Below are positions 24,451 through 30,800 of a stretch of DNA of 35,043 bases, one piece after another; within the stretch, counting starts at the first letter, position 1, and every line of letters begins with the position of its first letter. Both the position numbers and the translations under genes were made by a program. The notes under the pieces are model-generated. The model did no database searches. It was not told the origin of the DNA and saw only the letters and a program-made list of their open reading frames with translations. Source of the DNA: a virus; the IMG/VR virus record IMGVR_UViG_3300043783_000120, positions 1-35,043 of that record. One strand, given 5' to 3'.

Positions 24451-24460
24451 GGGCGATCTC

Positions 24461-24652
24461 CTAGCGATCATCAAATTCCATCTGCATTTCTTCGATGCGC
24501 GTTTTGAGGCCCAAACTCCTATAGTGCTCCTCAGCGCGGCCCACGGTAGACTCAAACAAGAACGGGAAGCCGTTGGAGTAGCCCGGGCCAACCATTTGCC
24601 ACTTCCCAGATTTTCCCTTCACGAATAATTTGTACACCGTTTTTTGGCTCAT
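24461..24652 (-). CDS. Small hypothetical protein
   Basis: A 63-residue product beginning MSQKTVYKLFVKGKSGKWQ and ending in a charged helix. GAGGGTG lies just upstream of the ATG. The pattern of a strand pair followed by a helix (ESTVGRAEEHYRSLG) resembles small phage proteins of unknown function. Confidence 0.62.
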   Translation of the reverse strand: MSQKTVYKLFVKGKSGKWQMVGPGYSNGFPFLFESTVGRAEEHYRSLGLKTRIEEMQMEFDDR

Positions 24653-24686
24653 GGCTTCACCCTCTTGGGTCGCGATGCTGAGGAGG

Positions 24687-24782
24687 TCATCGCAGCCATC
24701 CGTCGTAGGTAATAATCTGCAAGAACCAACGCAATGCCAGCACGAAGATTACCGCACCGACGATGTAGTTATACCAATGCAT
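24687..24782 (-). CDS. 31-residue membrane microprotein
   Basis: The ATG has a very strong ribosome binding site (GGAGGAAGGAAAGA). The product is MHWYNYIVGAVIFVLALRWF followed by a short tail, one membrane helix flanked by aromatic residues. Its identity rests on start signal and helix only. Small single-helix proteins of this kind can modulate host membrane proteins; no target can be inferred. Confidence 0.6.
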   Translation of the reverse strand: MHWYNYIVGAVIFVLALRWFLQIITYDGWLR

Positions 24783-24821
24783 TCTTTCCTTCCTCCATTT
24801 GCGGCAAGGGCCGCTGACCCA

Positions 24822-24905
24822 TTAATGCAAAAGCCGCAACCCTAGGCCGACAATATAGAGCACCATTGCCAAAGCAAGCAGTACTAGAGGCATCCTGCTT
24901 TTCAT
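24822..24905 (-). CDS. 27-residue membrane microprotein
   Basis: ATG at 24905 with GGAGGAAGAGATAAC upstream. The product is MKSRMPLVLLALAMVLYIVG plus seven residues, a basic N terminus and one hydrophobic helix. It neighbours the 31-residue membrane microprotein; the pair may act together. Small but the start signal is strong. Confidence 0.58.
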   Translation of the reverse strand: MKSRMPLVLLALAMVLYIVGLGLRLLH

Positions 24906-25012
24906 GTTATCTCTTCCTCCACGTCAGGCGTGGCAACCGGATCGGAAGCCAGCGCCGCATCATTAATCGCATCCCACAGTCCACGCTTAAATACATCAGC
25001 CTTTCTTCTCCG
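24902..25012 (-). other. Open frame with coding character but no normal start; possible frameshifted continuation
   Basis: Between the 45-residue gene and the 27-residue gene, one frame reads KADVFKRGLWDAINDAAL, then ASDPVATPDVEEEIT, and its stop overlaps the next ATG (ATGA). It has no upstream ATG, GTG or TTG, but is in +1 phase to the 45-residue gene, whose last codons are AAG AAA GGC TGA. A single-base shift there would join the two. Another frame, 24907-24996, starts with a coupled TGATG but reads as an Arg/Trp/Leu-rich peptide that looks like non-coding translation. Confidence 0.4.
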
Positions 25013-25133
25013 CTAGCTCCCTGTAACACCTTCCGCACCGACGCCGATTGATAAGCAATTCCTTGATAATTTCTGCTATTTCTTTGGCTGTCAATGGCGC
25101 TTGGCCCCGGCTGTCAGGTTGGTTAGTCGGCAT
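24996..25133 (-). CDS. 45-residue protein with CxxC pair
   Basis: ATG at 25133 with CGGAGATCGCCA upstream; it overlaps the end of the preceding gene by 11 bases. The product has a helix (TAKEIAEIIKELLIN) followed by RRRCGRCYREL. One CxxC pair alone cannot complete a zinc site; if the frame continued as described for 24902-25012, the protein would be longer. Function unknown. Confidence 0.58.
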   Translation of the reverse strand: MPTNQPDSRGQAPLTAKEIAEIIKELLINRRRCGRCYRELAEKKG

Positions 25134-25431
25134 TGGCGATCTCCGTTTCTGCGATTTGTCGAATCTTACGCCATTCTTTCCGCCAGTCCCCATGAACATG
25201 ATGGCAAGAGTGCGATGGGTCAAGCGAATGCACGATGCGGTAAATCCGGCTCAGCCTCTCGTATGCTTCTCGTTCATATTTTGTTGGAGACGCGCCATCG
25301 CCGAGGACGTGCATCCCAATGTCTTCGAGGAAGTCGTCGCCAGCAATCCGCTCAATCGAGCGAAGCAACACTTTTACTTTCGTCCGCCGTTTCGGGCGTC
25401 TCTTGTCTGGTGAGTCTTGATGGTCAATCAT
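25123..25431 (-). CDS. Small hypothetical basic protein
   Basis: A 102-residue protein with GGAGACAAGGG before its ATG. The N terminus is very basic (KRRPKRRTKVKVLLR) and the C terminus contains HSCHHVHGDWRKEWRKIR, which could bind metal or nucleic acid. The ATG overlaps the stop of the upstream small gene (ATGA). No family recognised. Confidence 0.62.
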   Translation of the reverse strand: MIDHQDSPDKRRPKRRTKVKVLLRSIERIAGDDFLEDIGMHVLGDGASPTKYEREAYERLSRIYRIVHSLDPSHSCHHVHGDWRKEWRKIRQIAETEIANAD

Positions 25432-25535
25432 CCCTTGTCTCCAATCCGGGCGCGGAGTTTCGCGGCCAACGAATGCGCCTCAAACGAATGCAGTGCGTCA
25501 ACCTCCTCCGCAATCTCCCTTATCGCGGCGTTTAT
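25428..25535 (-). CDS. 35-residue protein with apparent AUA start codon
   Basis: The frame reads (M)NAAIREIAEEVDALHSFEA, then HSLAAKLRARIGDKG, a convincing helical protein. Its stop overlaps the following ATG (ATGA). There is no ATG, GTG or TTG upstream before the previous in-frame stop. At 25535 an ATA is preceded by AGAGGAG at five bases' distance, and the ATA overlaps the stop of the gene before it as ATAA. Either this is an AUA start or an ATG mutated or misread as ATA. Confidence 0.55.
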   Translation of the reverse strand: MNAAIREIAEEVDALHSFEAHSLAAKLRARIGDKG

Positions 25536-25618
25536 CTATGCTCCTCTCTTGCGGTTTCAAACTCTAGGAGTGCGGCGCCGACGAACCAGACTTCATTCCG
25601 CGAAGCGCGTCCGCCCAC
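25532..25618 (-). CDS. 28-residue hypothetical protein
   Basis: From a GTG at 25618 the frame reads VGGRASRNEVWFVGAALLEF and ends TAREEHR. It has good protein character but a poor ribosome binding site, so the start is doubtful; the frame is open six codons further upstream. The stop overlaps the AUA-start gene (ATAA). Function unknown. Confidence 0.42.
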   Translation of the reverse strand: MGGRASRNEVWFVGAALLEFETAREEHR

Positions 25619-25682
25619 GTTTACATCCGATCATTGCCAACCCAGCACTCCCTCTTTGCCGCGTCACTAGGACGGCGGCAAC

Positions 25683-26336
25683 CTACTTCTTGACGCCGAA
25701 CGTTCCCAGCCTGACGAACAGCCCGTTGATGTGCACCTTCCTGAGCGTGACGCTTCGCGGCATGGTCTTGTTGGCCGCGTCCACCTTCTTGTTGTATTCC
25801 GCCGTCCACGCCTTGATGTCGAACTGCGGCTGAGCGTAACGGGTGAACTTCAGGGCGCCGGCTGGTACCGCCGCGCTCGGGAACAGCGTCTCCGCTGCGG
25901 CAAACAACAACTGCGCCGCTCCCAACAGCCCCTCGATGTTCTTCTGCTCCAGCGGGTTCAGGAGCCTAACGGCGTCCAGGATGTTTGCGGCATTGGACTC
26001 GAACGTCGTGATGGCCTGGCTCAGCGCCTGAAGGACGGACGGCGGGACTGCCCCCTGGCTCAGCGCCGTATAGTAGTTGATTAGCGCCTCGTCAAGGATT
26101 CCCGCAGAAGAGGTGACGGCCGTGACCCCGCCGACGCACACCGGAGCAGCTGGCAAGAACGCACACACGGCGTCGGCTATGTTCGTCACCGCCGGGAGGA
26201 AGACCTTGATGTCCGTGACGACTTGTAATTTCTGGGCCGTGGTGCAGCCTGTTTCAGCAACCGGAACAACCGCGGCACAGCAGCACAGCAGCGCGATGAC
26301 CGAGTGCTGCCACAGCAGGGTCTTGATTCGCTTCAT
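25683..26336 (-). CDS. Lipoprotein-like or secreted protein
   Basis: A 217-residue protein with AGGAGAAAACACA before its ATG. It opens with a basic then hydrophobic stretch (MKRIKTLLWQHSVIALLCCC) and then VAETGCTTAQ. Cysteine 31 could be a lipid-attachment site, although Glu at -3 is unusual for a lipobox. The remainder is helical and Ala/Leu-rich (GILDEALINYYTALSQ, AAQLLFAAAETLF). Moderate-size exported lipoproteins in early phage operons sometimes block superinfection, but no specific motif shows that here. Confidence 0.65.
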   Translation of the reverse strand: MKRIKTLLWQHSVIALLCCCAAVVPVAETGCTTAQKLQVVTDIKVFLPAVTNIADAVCAFLPAAPVCVGGVTAVTSSAGILDEALINYYTALSQGAVPPSVLQALSQAITTFESNAANILDAVRLLNPLEQKNIEGLLGAAQLLFAAAETLFPSAAVPAGALKFTRYAQPQFDIKAWTAEYNKKVDAANKTMPRSVTLRKVHINGLFVRLGTFGVKK

Positions 26337-26707
26337 TGTGTTTTCTCCTGAAATTGATTTAACAACTGTAACGCCTTACGATACTGCCCCAGCACCAGCT
26401 GCAGGCAAATGGCTGTTTCCTGCTCAGTTAAATTATACGCTAACTGCAGCTTTTCAACACCGGTTTCTTTGAGTTGATAATTGATGTGCTGATCCGCGTA
26501 CAAGGCAATCAGCTTTTCAATGTAGTGCTGGGCCTTTGCCAGCGCCGCCGTGCCATCCTTCTTGCGCCAGCGGCAGATGTACTTGGTAGCACAGCCAATC
26601 AGGTAACCGGGGCCAAAGTTCTCGGCAACCCAGTCCCAGTGCTGAAAATCTCCTCCTCCGTAGTGCGTACCTCCTACCTGCCGAGAGTTAACACTGCTCT
26701 CTTCCAA
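26333..26707 (-). CDS. DUF3310 family protein
   Basis: A 124-residue protein starting at a TTG with AAGGAGGGCCTC upstream. It carries the DUF3310 signature: VGGTHY at 11-16, HWD at 23-25 and ATKYICRWRKKDG at 40-52, then a helix HYIEKLIALY. This family is widespread in phages and often sits near nucleotide metabolism genes; its biochemical role is not settled. Here it lies just downstream of the ThyA-like gene, in keeping with that pattern. Its ORF overlaps the lipoprotein-like gene by four bases. Confidence 0.85.
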   Translation of the reverse strand: MEESSVNSRQVGGTHYGGGDFQHWDWVAENFGPGYLIGCATKYICRWRKKDGTAALAKAQHYIEKLIALYADQHINYQLKETGVEKLQLAYNLTEQETAICLQLVLGQYRKALQLLNQFQEKTQ

Positions 26708-26873
26708 GAGGCCCTCCTTCTAACAGCCGATTTAATTCCCAGTGCCAGTCCATCTGGCCCACCATGGCATCCATCGGGTGAAACGCTTTATAGGTCGCTA
26801 CAGACGCCGTACGGCACACCTGGATCATGTACACCGCGTTCAGCACTTCGTCCAGGCGTGCGAAGTCTTTCAC
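26688..26873 (-). CDS. Small hypothetical protein between ThyA-like and DUF3310 genes
   Basis: A 61-residue product starting at a GTG that overlaps the ThyA-like stop (GTGA). It reads KDFARLDEVLNAVYMIQVC, then DWHWELNRLLEGG. A longer open frame runs into the ThyA-like gene, but that part would be out-of-frame reading of a well-conserved C terminus. Overlaps the DUF3310 start by 20 bases. Function unknown. Confidence 0.55.
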   Translation of the reverse strand: MKDFARLDEVLNAVYMIQVCRTASVATYKAFHPMDAMVGQMDWHWELNRLLEGGPLGREQC

Positions 26874-27871
26874 GCCGTCACCGCCTTTCGCGCTTCGCGG
26901 CGCGCAACCCACTGACTCACGGCCAGCCGCCAATCCTCGGCTGCGATACACTGCCACATTGTGCGATCTTTCCAGGCGCGTAGCATGGGCAGTGCCACTT
27001 CCCAGAAGAACGGTTCCCGAAAATCTGCTAACTGTCCGGCGCAAAACTTTTCTGCATCTTCCAGCCACATCCAGGCATCGTGATTTACTAGCCGAAAGAT
27101 ACGTGGAGGAATTGCCCGCGTGTAAGCGTTAGCATGATAGGAGTCGTCTGAAAGCTCATTCAATCGTTTCGGATTCACCACGTCCGTATACAGATGCAGG
27201 TTGTTGGACATCTGCCGGTACACGCCCACCGGAACCCCCACAGCAAACGCCACCCACTCCTGCAGCACGGAAAAGTGCACTGCGTTGGCTCCGTAAGCTC
27301 CCCAAAAAAGATCATTCGATCTACAGCACACCGTCATGTTCAGCGCACCGCTACGGCGATCGAAGTAAATATGTGTATTGCAGGGGGCGTCCTTGGTGCC
27401 CTGACGCAACCGGCGTAGGTCGCCTGCGTGGGTGGAACCTTCCAGCGCGATCGTGCCGCCGTCCCACATAGCGAGCACCGCGCGCCGCGTGTCTGGGTTG
27501 GTCCGGAGTTCGTCCACCAGCGGACGCAGCTGGTCGTAACCAAAAAACTTGCGCCAGCGAAAGCCATAAGCTCCGGGCTGCGTTTTGCCGTCGTCACTGT
27601 AGGAGCCGAACCGTTTGTTGAACTGTTGCGGAAAAACAACGTCGTTGCGGCCTGCCAGCATCCAGATGGATTCCATCAGATGAAAAAACGGATTCGCATC
27701 CCGCAACGGCGAAAACAGCACGCGCTCCCGGGGGTGCGAGTACACGGTGGTAACAGGTTCCTTGAATACCAGCACTGGGCCGTTGCGGGAGGTTTCGCTA
27801 GTACTGTTGTCTTTGATCAGGCTCAGTGCCCGAGCTAGCGCATCGTTGACATTACGGCAAAAAATTTCCAT
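26870..27871 (-). CDS. Thymidylate synthase-like enzyme, probable dUMP 5-hydroxymethylase
   Basis: I chose the ATG at 27871 (333 residues), four bases after the homing endonuclease stop; an ATG at 27910 would add 13 residues that overlap that gene. The catalytic cysteine is C164 in DAPCNTHIYF, followed by CCRSNDLFWGAYGANA (R184, S185, D187), the phosphate- and pyrimidine-binding segment of the ThyA fold. RRAVLAMWD and NNLHLY are further landmarks. In a hypermodifying phage, ThyA relatives commonly make 5-hydroxymethyl-dUMP with methylene-THF, and the operon context here argues for this rather than ordinary dTMP synthesis. The substrate cannot be proved from sequence alone. Confidence 0.82.
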   Translation of the reverse strand: MEIFCRNVNDALARALSLIKDNSTSETSRNGPVLVFKEPVTTVYSHPRERVLFSPLRDANPFFHLMESIWMLAGRNDVVFPQQFNKRFGSYSDDGKTQPGAYGFRWRKFFGYDQLRPLVDELRTNPDTRRAVLAMWDGGTIALEGSTHAGDLRRLRQGTKDAPCNTHIYFDRRSGALNMTVCCRSNDLFWGAYGANAVHFSVLQEWVAFAVGVPVGVYRQMSNNLHLYTDVVNPKRLNELSDDSYHANAYTRAIPPRIFRLVNHDAWMWLEDAEKFCAGQLADFREPFFWEVALPMLRAWKDRTMWQCIAAEDWRLAVSQWVARREARKAVTA

Positions 27872-27875
27872 AAAG

Positions 27876-28439
27876 TTATGCTCTCTTCCTCCTGTGGAAT
27901 AAACTTCCACCAGGTTGCCACTGCTGCGAAGTTTTTTGAGATTTACGCTGTTTTTCGCTAGGTCGTTCGTGCGCGGCGTACATTTTTGCTAGTCTAAGTT
28001 TTCTAAGCTTGGGATTTTTCCAACGGTTACGCAGTAATTCCGATTGTCGAGCTTTAAATTTTGGTGAAGAAAAATTTTGAATTGCTCGTTCTGAAAATTT
28101 ACGATCTTTGGATGAAGTTGAAAGTGGTTGGTAGTTGTAAAGTTTGCCTTTTGGCCACCAATGATCAATGGCTTTCTGTTCGGCTTCAAATGATGCCTTT
28201 CTTGTTTTACAGAATTCAATTAAAATAAAATCGAATTGACTATCTCCAAATTTGTTCCAGTCAGCTTGTAAATTTAAATTCCAATGCACGCCTCGCTTCA
28301 ATAAAAATAAATGCTCCCGAAACCTTTTTCTTATATTGGGGGCGCTCCCAATATAGCGTCTTCCATTTTTCTTGCAAACGATGGCGTAAGAACCCGTAAC
28401 AGATAGCGGGTGCGGCGGGCGTCCTATTCTAGTCTTCAC
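27876..28439 (-). CDS. GIY-YIG homing endonuclease
   Basis: A 187-residue protein starting at a GTG that overlaps the upstream stop (GTGA), with AAAGGAGCAGC before it. The GIY-YIG nuclease domain is at about 15-105: GSYAIVCKK, RRYIGSA, a conserved-type Arg helix (NIRKRFREH), DWNKFGDSQFDF and the metal-binding glutamate in SFEAEQKAIDHW. A basic C-terminal region (RNRWKNPKLRKLRLAKM) probably contacts DNA. The gene's GC content is low: about 35% over 28021-28260, against over 70% in a sampled line (28681-28740) of the adjacent gene. That marks it as a recent insertion. Confidence 0.88.
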   Translation of the reverse strand: MKTRIGRPPHPLSVTGSYAIVCKKNGRRYIGSAPNIRKRFREHLFLLKRGVHWNLNLQADWNKFGDSQFDFILIEFCKTRKASFEAEQKAIDHWWPKGKLYNYQPLSTSSKDRKFSERAIQNFSSPKFKARQSELLRNRWKNPKLRKLRLAKMYAAHERPSEKQRKSQKTSQQWQPGGSLFHRRKRA

Positions 28440-29404
28440 GCTGCTCCTTTGAACTTTTGTTTGGGACGCCCGTGGCCCAGACGCATTTTCTCATGCTTCG
28501 CGTACTCGCATAAAAACCCTTGCGTGTCCTGCATATGAGCACGTGGCATCTTTGCTTTTTTGAACATGGGTGCTAACCATTTATCCAGCTCTAACAGTAG
28601 TTTATACCACTCCGCTTCTCGCGTCACGGACTTCGACTTGCTTCCATCAGTGGAAAGCAGGTACCCCATCCCCAACCTTGACCCCGGCCCCGACGCGGCC
28701 CATGTCCACCAGTCCAGCATGCGCTTAGGCCCCCACGACGGCAAGTACTTTAATTCCGCGATAAGCTGAGCGGCCATGAACGTGCCAAAACCATACTGCG
28801 CCCGAACCACTTCGTACAGCTCCGCCAGACTCTTACAAGCATACAGCTCCTCGGTGATGCGTTTGCGGTTCACCCACAACAGATGCAGCCGGTCGTTCAC
28901 CACGGACTGAATCTTAGGGCCGATGGAATTCAGAAAGTAAGCACCCCCAAAGATCTGGCGGGACTGGCCTGCGTCGATCTTGTAGCTGCTCCCAAAGACC
29001 TGAGAGTTTTCGCCCGGAAACAGATTCAGCGTTGCGGGCGATACACGTTTCAGCCAGCGTTCGCCCTGCCCCGTTCGGATATCATCTAGGATCTTCACCA
29101 CGCGGGCACGGTTCCACGGCACCGGGTAGCCAATGGCTTCCAGCGTGGGAGGCCAGTTGATGTATCGGGCCACCGCCATGGCGAACCAGCACAGGCGGTC
29201 GTTCTTGTGCGGTTCCCGCCAGTGCTTGCGGAGCCAGATGGTGGTCTTGTCCCATTCGCGATAATTTTCGGTGAAGCGGTAGTCACGCAGAATGGGGTTT
29301 TTTGTCCAGGGCTTGGGCTGCCCACTGTAACGGCGCTCGTGTATTCGGTGCCGTTCCTGCAGGAACTTAAACAGATCACGTACGCGATTGGCCGGAATCT
29401 TCAC
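28436..29404 (-). CDS. 5-hmdU DNA kinase helical-domain / thymine pyrophosphorylase-like protein
   Basis: The GTG at 29404 overlaps the kinase stop (GTGA) and has AAGGAGATTGCCAA before it; 322 residues. The N-terminal part is diagnostic: FLQERHRIHERRYSGQPKPW (9-28 region onward, with GQPKPWTKNPIL at 28-39) and YRFTENYREWDK at 42-53. This is the pattern of the helical domain linked to 5-hydroxymethyl-dU DNA kinase and of putrescinyl/glutamyl thymine pyrophosphorylase relatives, whose fold is related to helix-hairpin-helix DNA glycosylases. It probably binds hydroxymethylated DNA and works with the kinase. In some phages these two domains are fused; here they are separate coupled genes. Confidence 0.85.
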   Translation of the reverse strand: MKIPANRVRDLFKFLQERHRIHERRYSGQPKPWTKNPILRDYRFTENYREWDKTTIWLRKHWREPHKNDRLCWFAMAVARYINWPPTLEAIGYPVPWNRARVVKILDDIRTGQGERWLKRVSPATLNLFPGENSQVFGSSYKIDAGQSRQIFGGAYFLNSIGPKIQSVVNDRLHLLWVNRKRITEELYACKSLAELYEVVRAQYGFGTFMAAQLIAELKYLPSWGPKRMLDWWTWAASGPGSRLGMGYLLSTDGSKSKSVTREAEWYKLLLELDKWLAPMFKKAKMPRAHMQDTQGFLCEYAKHEKMRLGHGRPKQKFKGAA

Positions 29405-29955
29405 TTGGCAATCTCCTTCAACAGCTGTTTCAACGGATCTTTGTCCCAGTGCAGGGTCACCACGCGGCGACCCATGGCCGCGATGCGTTCCTGCGTCCGG
29501 ACGATCGTCACATGCCGTGTGCGTGTGTTGGTTTCGTTCAGCGGCTTGGTGTTGCCAGCCGCCTTGCGTCGCATGCGGATGTGCTTGAGACACTGCTTCA
29601 GGGGTGTGTCCAGGAAAGCAAAAATCCAGCGGTCGCCGAACTGTTCGGAATACTTGCCCACGGTGCCGTACATGCCGCTCATTAGCAGGCCTTCAAGGAA
29701 CACATTCATCTTATTGCGCGTGTAGTACTCCACACGCCGCACGATTTCCGCCTGCGTAGGAATGCTATCACAGCCTCCACACGCGGTGGCATACTTACCC
29801 AGCAGCGCCCAGCTCTGACCAGCATAGTGAAACAGCTGGTCAGGTTCGTCGGAATACACCTCGGGGCCTCCGATAGCCAGTGCCCAAAAAGCCCGCGCCA
29901 GGGTGGTCTTACCGCTGCCGGAATTGCCTCGAATGTTCACAATGATATGTTTCAT
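29401..29955 (-). CDS. P-loop 5-hydroxymethyl-dU DNA kinase
   Basis: The ATG at 29955 (184 residues) has GGAGAAAATTCT before it and overlaps the flavoenzyme stop (ATGA). The Walker A motif is GNSGSGKT at residues 10-17. A segment VEYYTRNKMNVFLEGLLMSG, then IFAFLDTPLKQCLKHI, fits a small nucleotide/nucleoside kinase fold. In phages with hypermodified thymine this enzyme phosphorylates 5-hydroxymethyl-dU within DNA (leading to the pyrophosphate) so that an amino acid can be installed. Co-transcription with the transferase and helical protein supports the call. Confidence 0.85.
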   Translation of the reverse strand: MKHIIVNIRGNSGSGKTTLARAFWALAIGGPEVYSDEPDQLFHYAGQSWALLGKYATACGGCDSIPTQAEIVRRVEYYTRNKMNVFLEGLLMSGMYGTVGKYSEQFGDRWIFAFLDTPLKQCLKHIRMRRKAAGNTKPLNETNTRTRHVTIVRTQERIAAMGRRVVTLHWDKDPLKQLLKEIAK

Positions 29956-30800
29956 AGAATTTTCTCCAACACGCGCGCCACGATCACGGGGGCATGACGA
30001 ATTCCCGATGACCACTGGGGCCGGATGCACCACTGGCCCTTGATCCTTTTCAACAGCAGTGTGTCCTCAGGTGCTGCCACCGGACGCCAGCCCTGGGTGC
30101 GTTCGCCGCAGGCTTTCACTTTAAGATCCGTGTACCGGCCCACATGCTCCAGCCAGTGTACAAATTTGGGTTCAATCTCGAGCTGTCGGGGCACGTGCTG
30201 ACTGATGAGTGAAGATCCTGCGTAGTGCCACCCCGGTTCCATGGGAACGGGGTAAGCATAAGCCAGCTTGAACCGGCCCACGCGCATGTAAAAACAATAA
30301 TTCGACAAACGATGCTGCGGAACGTAATCTAACTGCACCTTGACGTTCCAACCCCACAGATAACGATCGAGCCGTGCTCCGAAACCGTGGGAAACAATCA
30401 CCACGCTGCCTGCCGGGGCCTTGACACACCGCGCGCCCTCGAACTCAATACGCACACGCCGCACAAGGCACTGGGCGTTCAAATGAAAACTCTGTTGGCT
30501 AGCAATACCCCAAGGCCCGATGCGCTCGAATTTGTATTTACCACCGTGGGGCGGACGCTTGCTCAGAAAACAATACGTGGCGGATTCCAGCTCTGGCATT
30601 GCACCAAAGTAGTGATCTCGCCACATGGCCCAGTTCTGGTGATCATAATCGTCGCCACTGGGGTAGATGCAACCCGTGCTGGCCTGCCAGGCATTGACGG
30701 CGCTTTCGTTATCGTCCCACGTGAACGCCTGACCCTGCTGGCTGAGCTTCAGCGCCAGCAGGGAGCCAATGATGCCCATACCCTGGATGTGGAGTTTCAT
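29952..30800 (-). CDS. FAD-dependent DAO-type oxidoreductase / lyase of the hypermodification pathway
   Basis: A 282-residue protein with ATG overlapping the transferase stop (ATGA) and CCGGAGGTGAG before it. The N terminus carries GMGIIG (7-12), the dinucleotide-binding glycine motif, with an acidic pair DD at 29-30 for the ribose. GCIYPSGDDYDHQ resembles the region after the first strand in DAO-family flavoenzymes, and the C terminus (QWCIRPQWSSGIRHAP) resembles the closing FAD-binding segment. DAO relatives such as glycine oxidase oxidise amino acids. In phage M6-type pathways a flavin-dependent lyase removes part of an installed glycine, leaving 5-aminomethyl-dU. The same role is likely here but unproven. 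Confidence 0.78.
   Translation of the reverse strand: MKLHIQGMGIIGSLLALKLSQQGQAFTWDDNESAVNAWQASTGCIYPSGDDYDHQNWAMWRDHYFGAMPELESATYCFLSKRPPHGGKYKFERIGPWGIASQQSFHLNAQCLVRRVRIEFEGARCVKAPAGSVVIVSHGFGARLDRYLWGWNVKVQLDYVPQHRLSNYCFYMRVGRFKLAYAYPVPMEPGWHYAGSSLISQHVPRQLEIEPKFVHWLEHVGRYTDLKVKACGERTQGWRPVAAPEDTLLLKRIKGQWCIRPQWSSGIRHAPVIVARVLEKIL

Noticed and set aside
24648-24689. 13-codon peptide frame (MTSSASRPKRVKP) with stop-start overlaps on both sides
   Set aside because: Overlaps may be coincidence; no good ribosome binding site and too short to judge.
26870-27910. Group I intron or split ThyA gene because of the neighbouring homing endonuclease
   Set aside because: The ThyA-like reading frame is continuous with all expected motifs, and the endonuclease lies wholly upstream.
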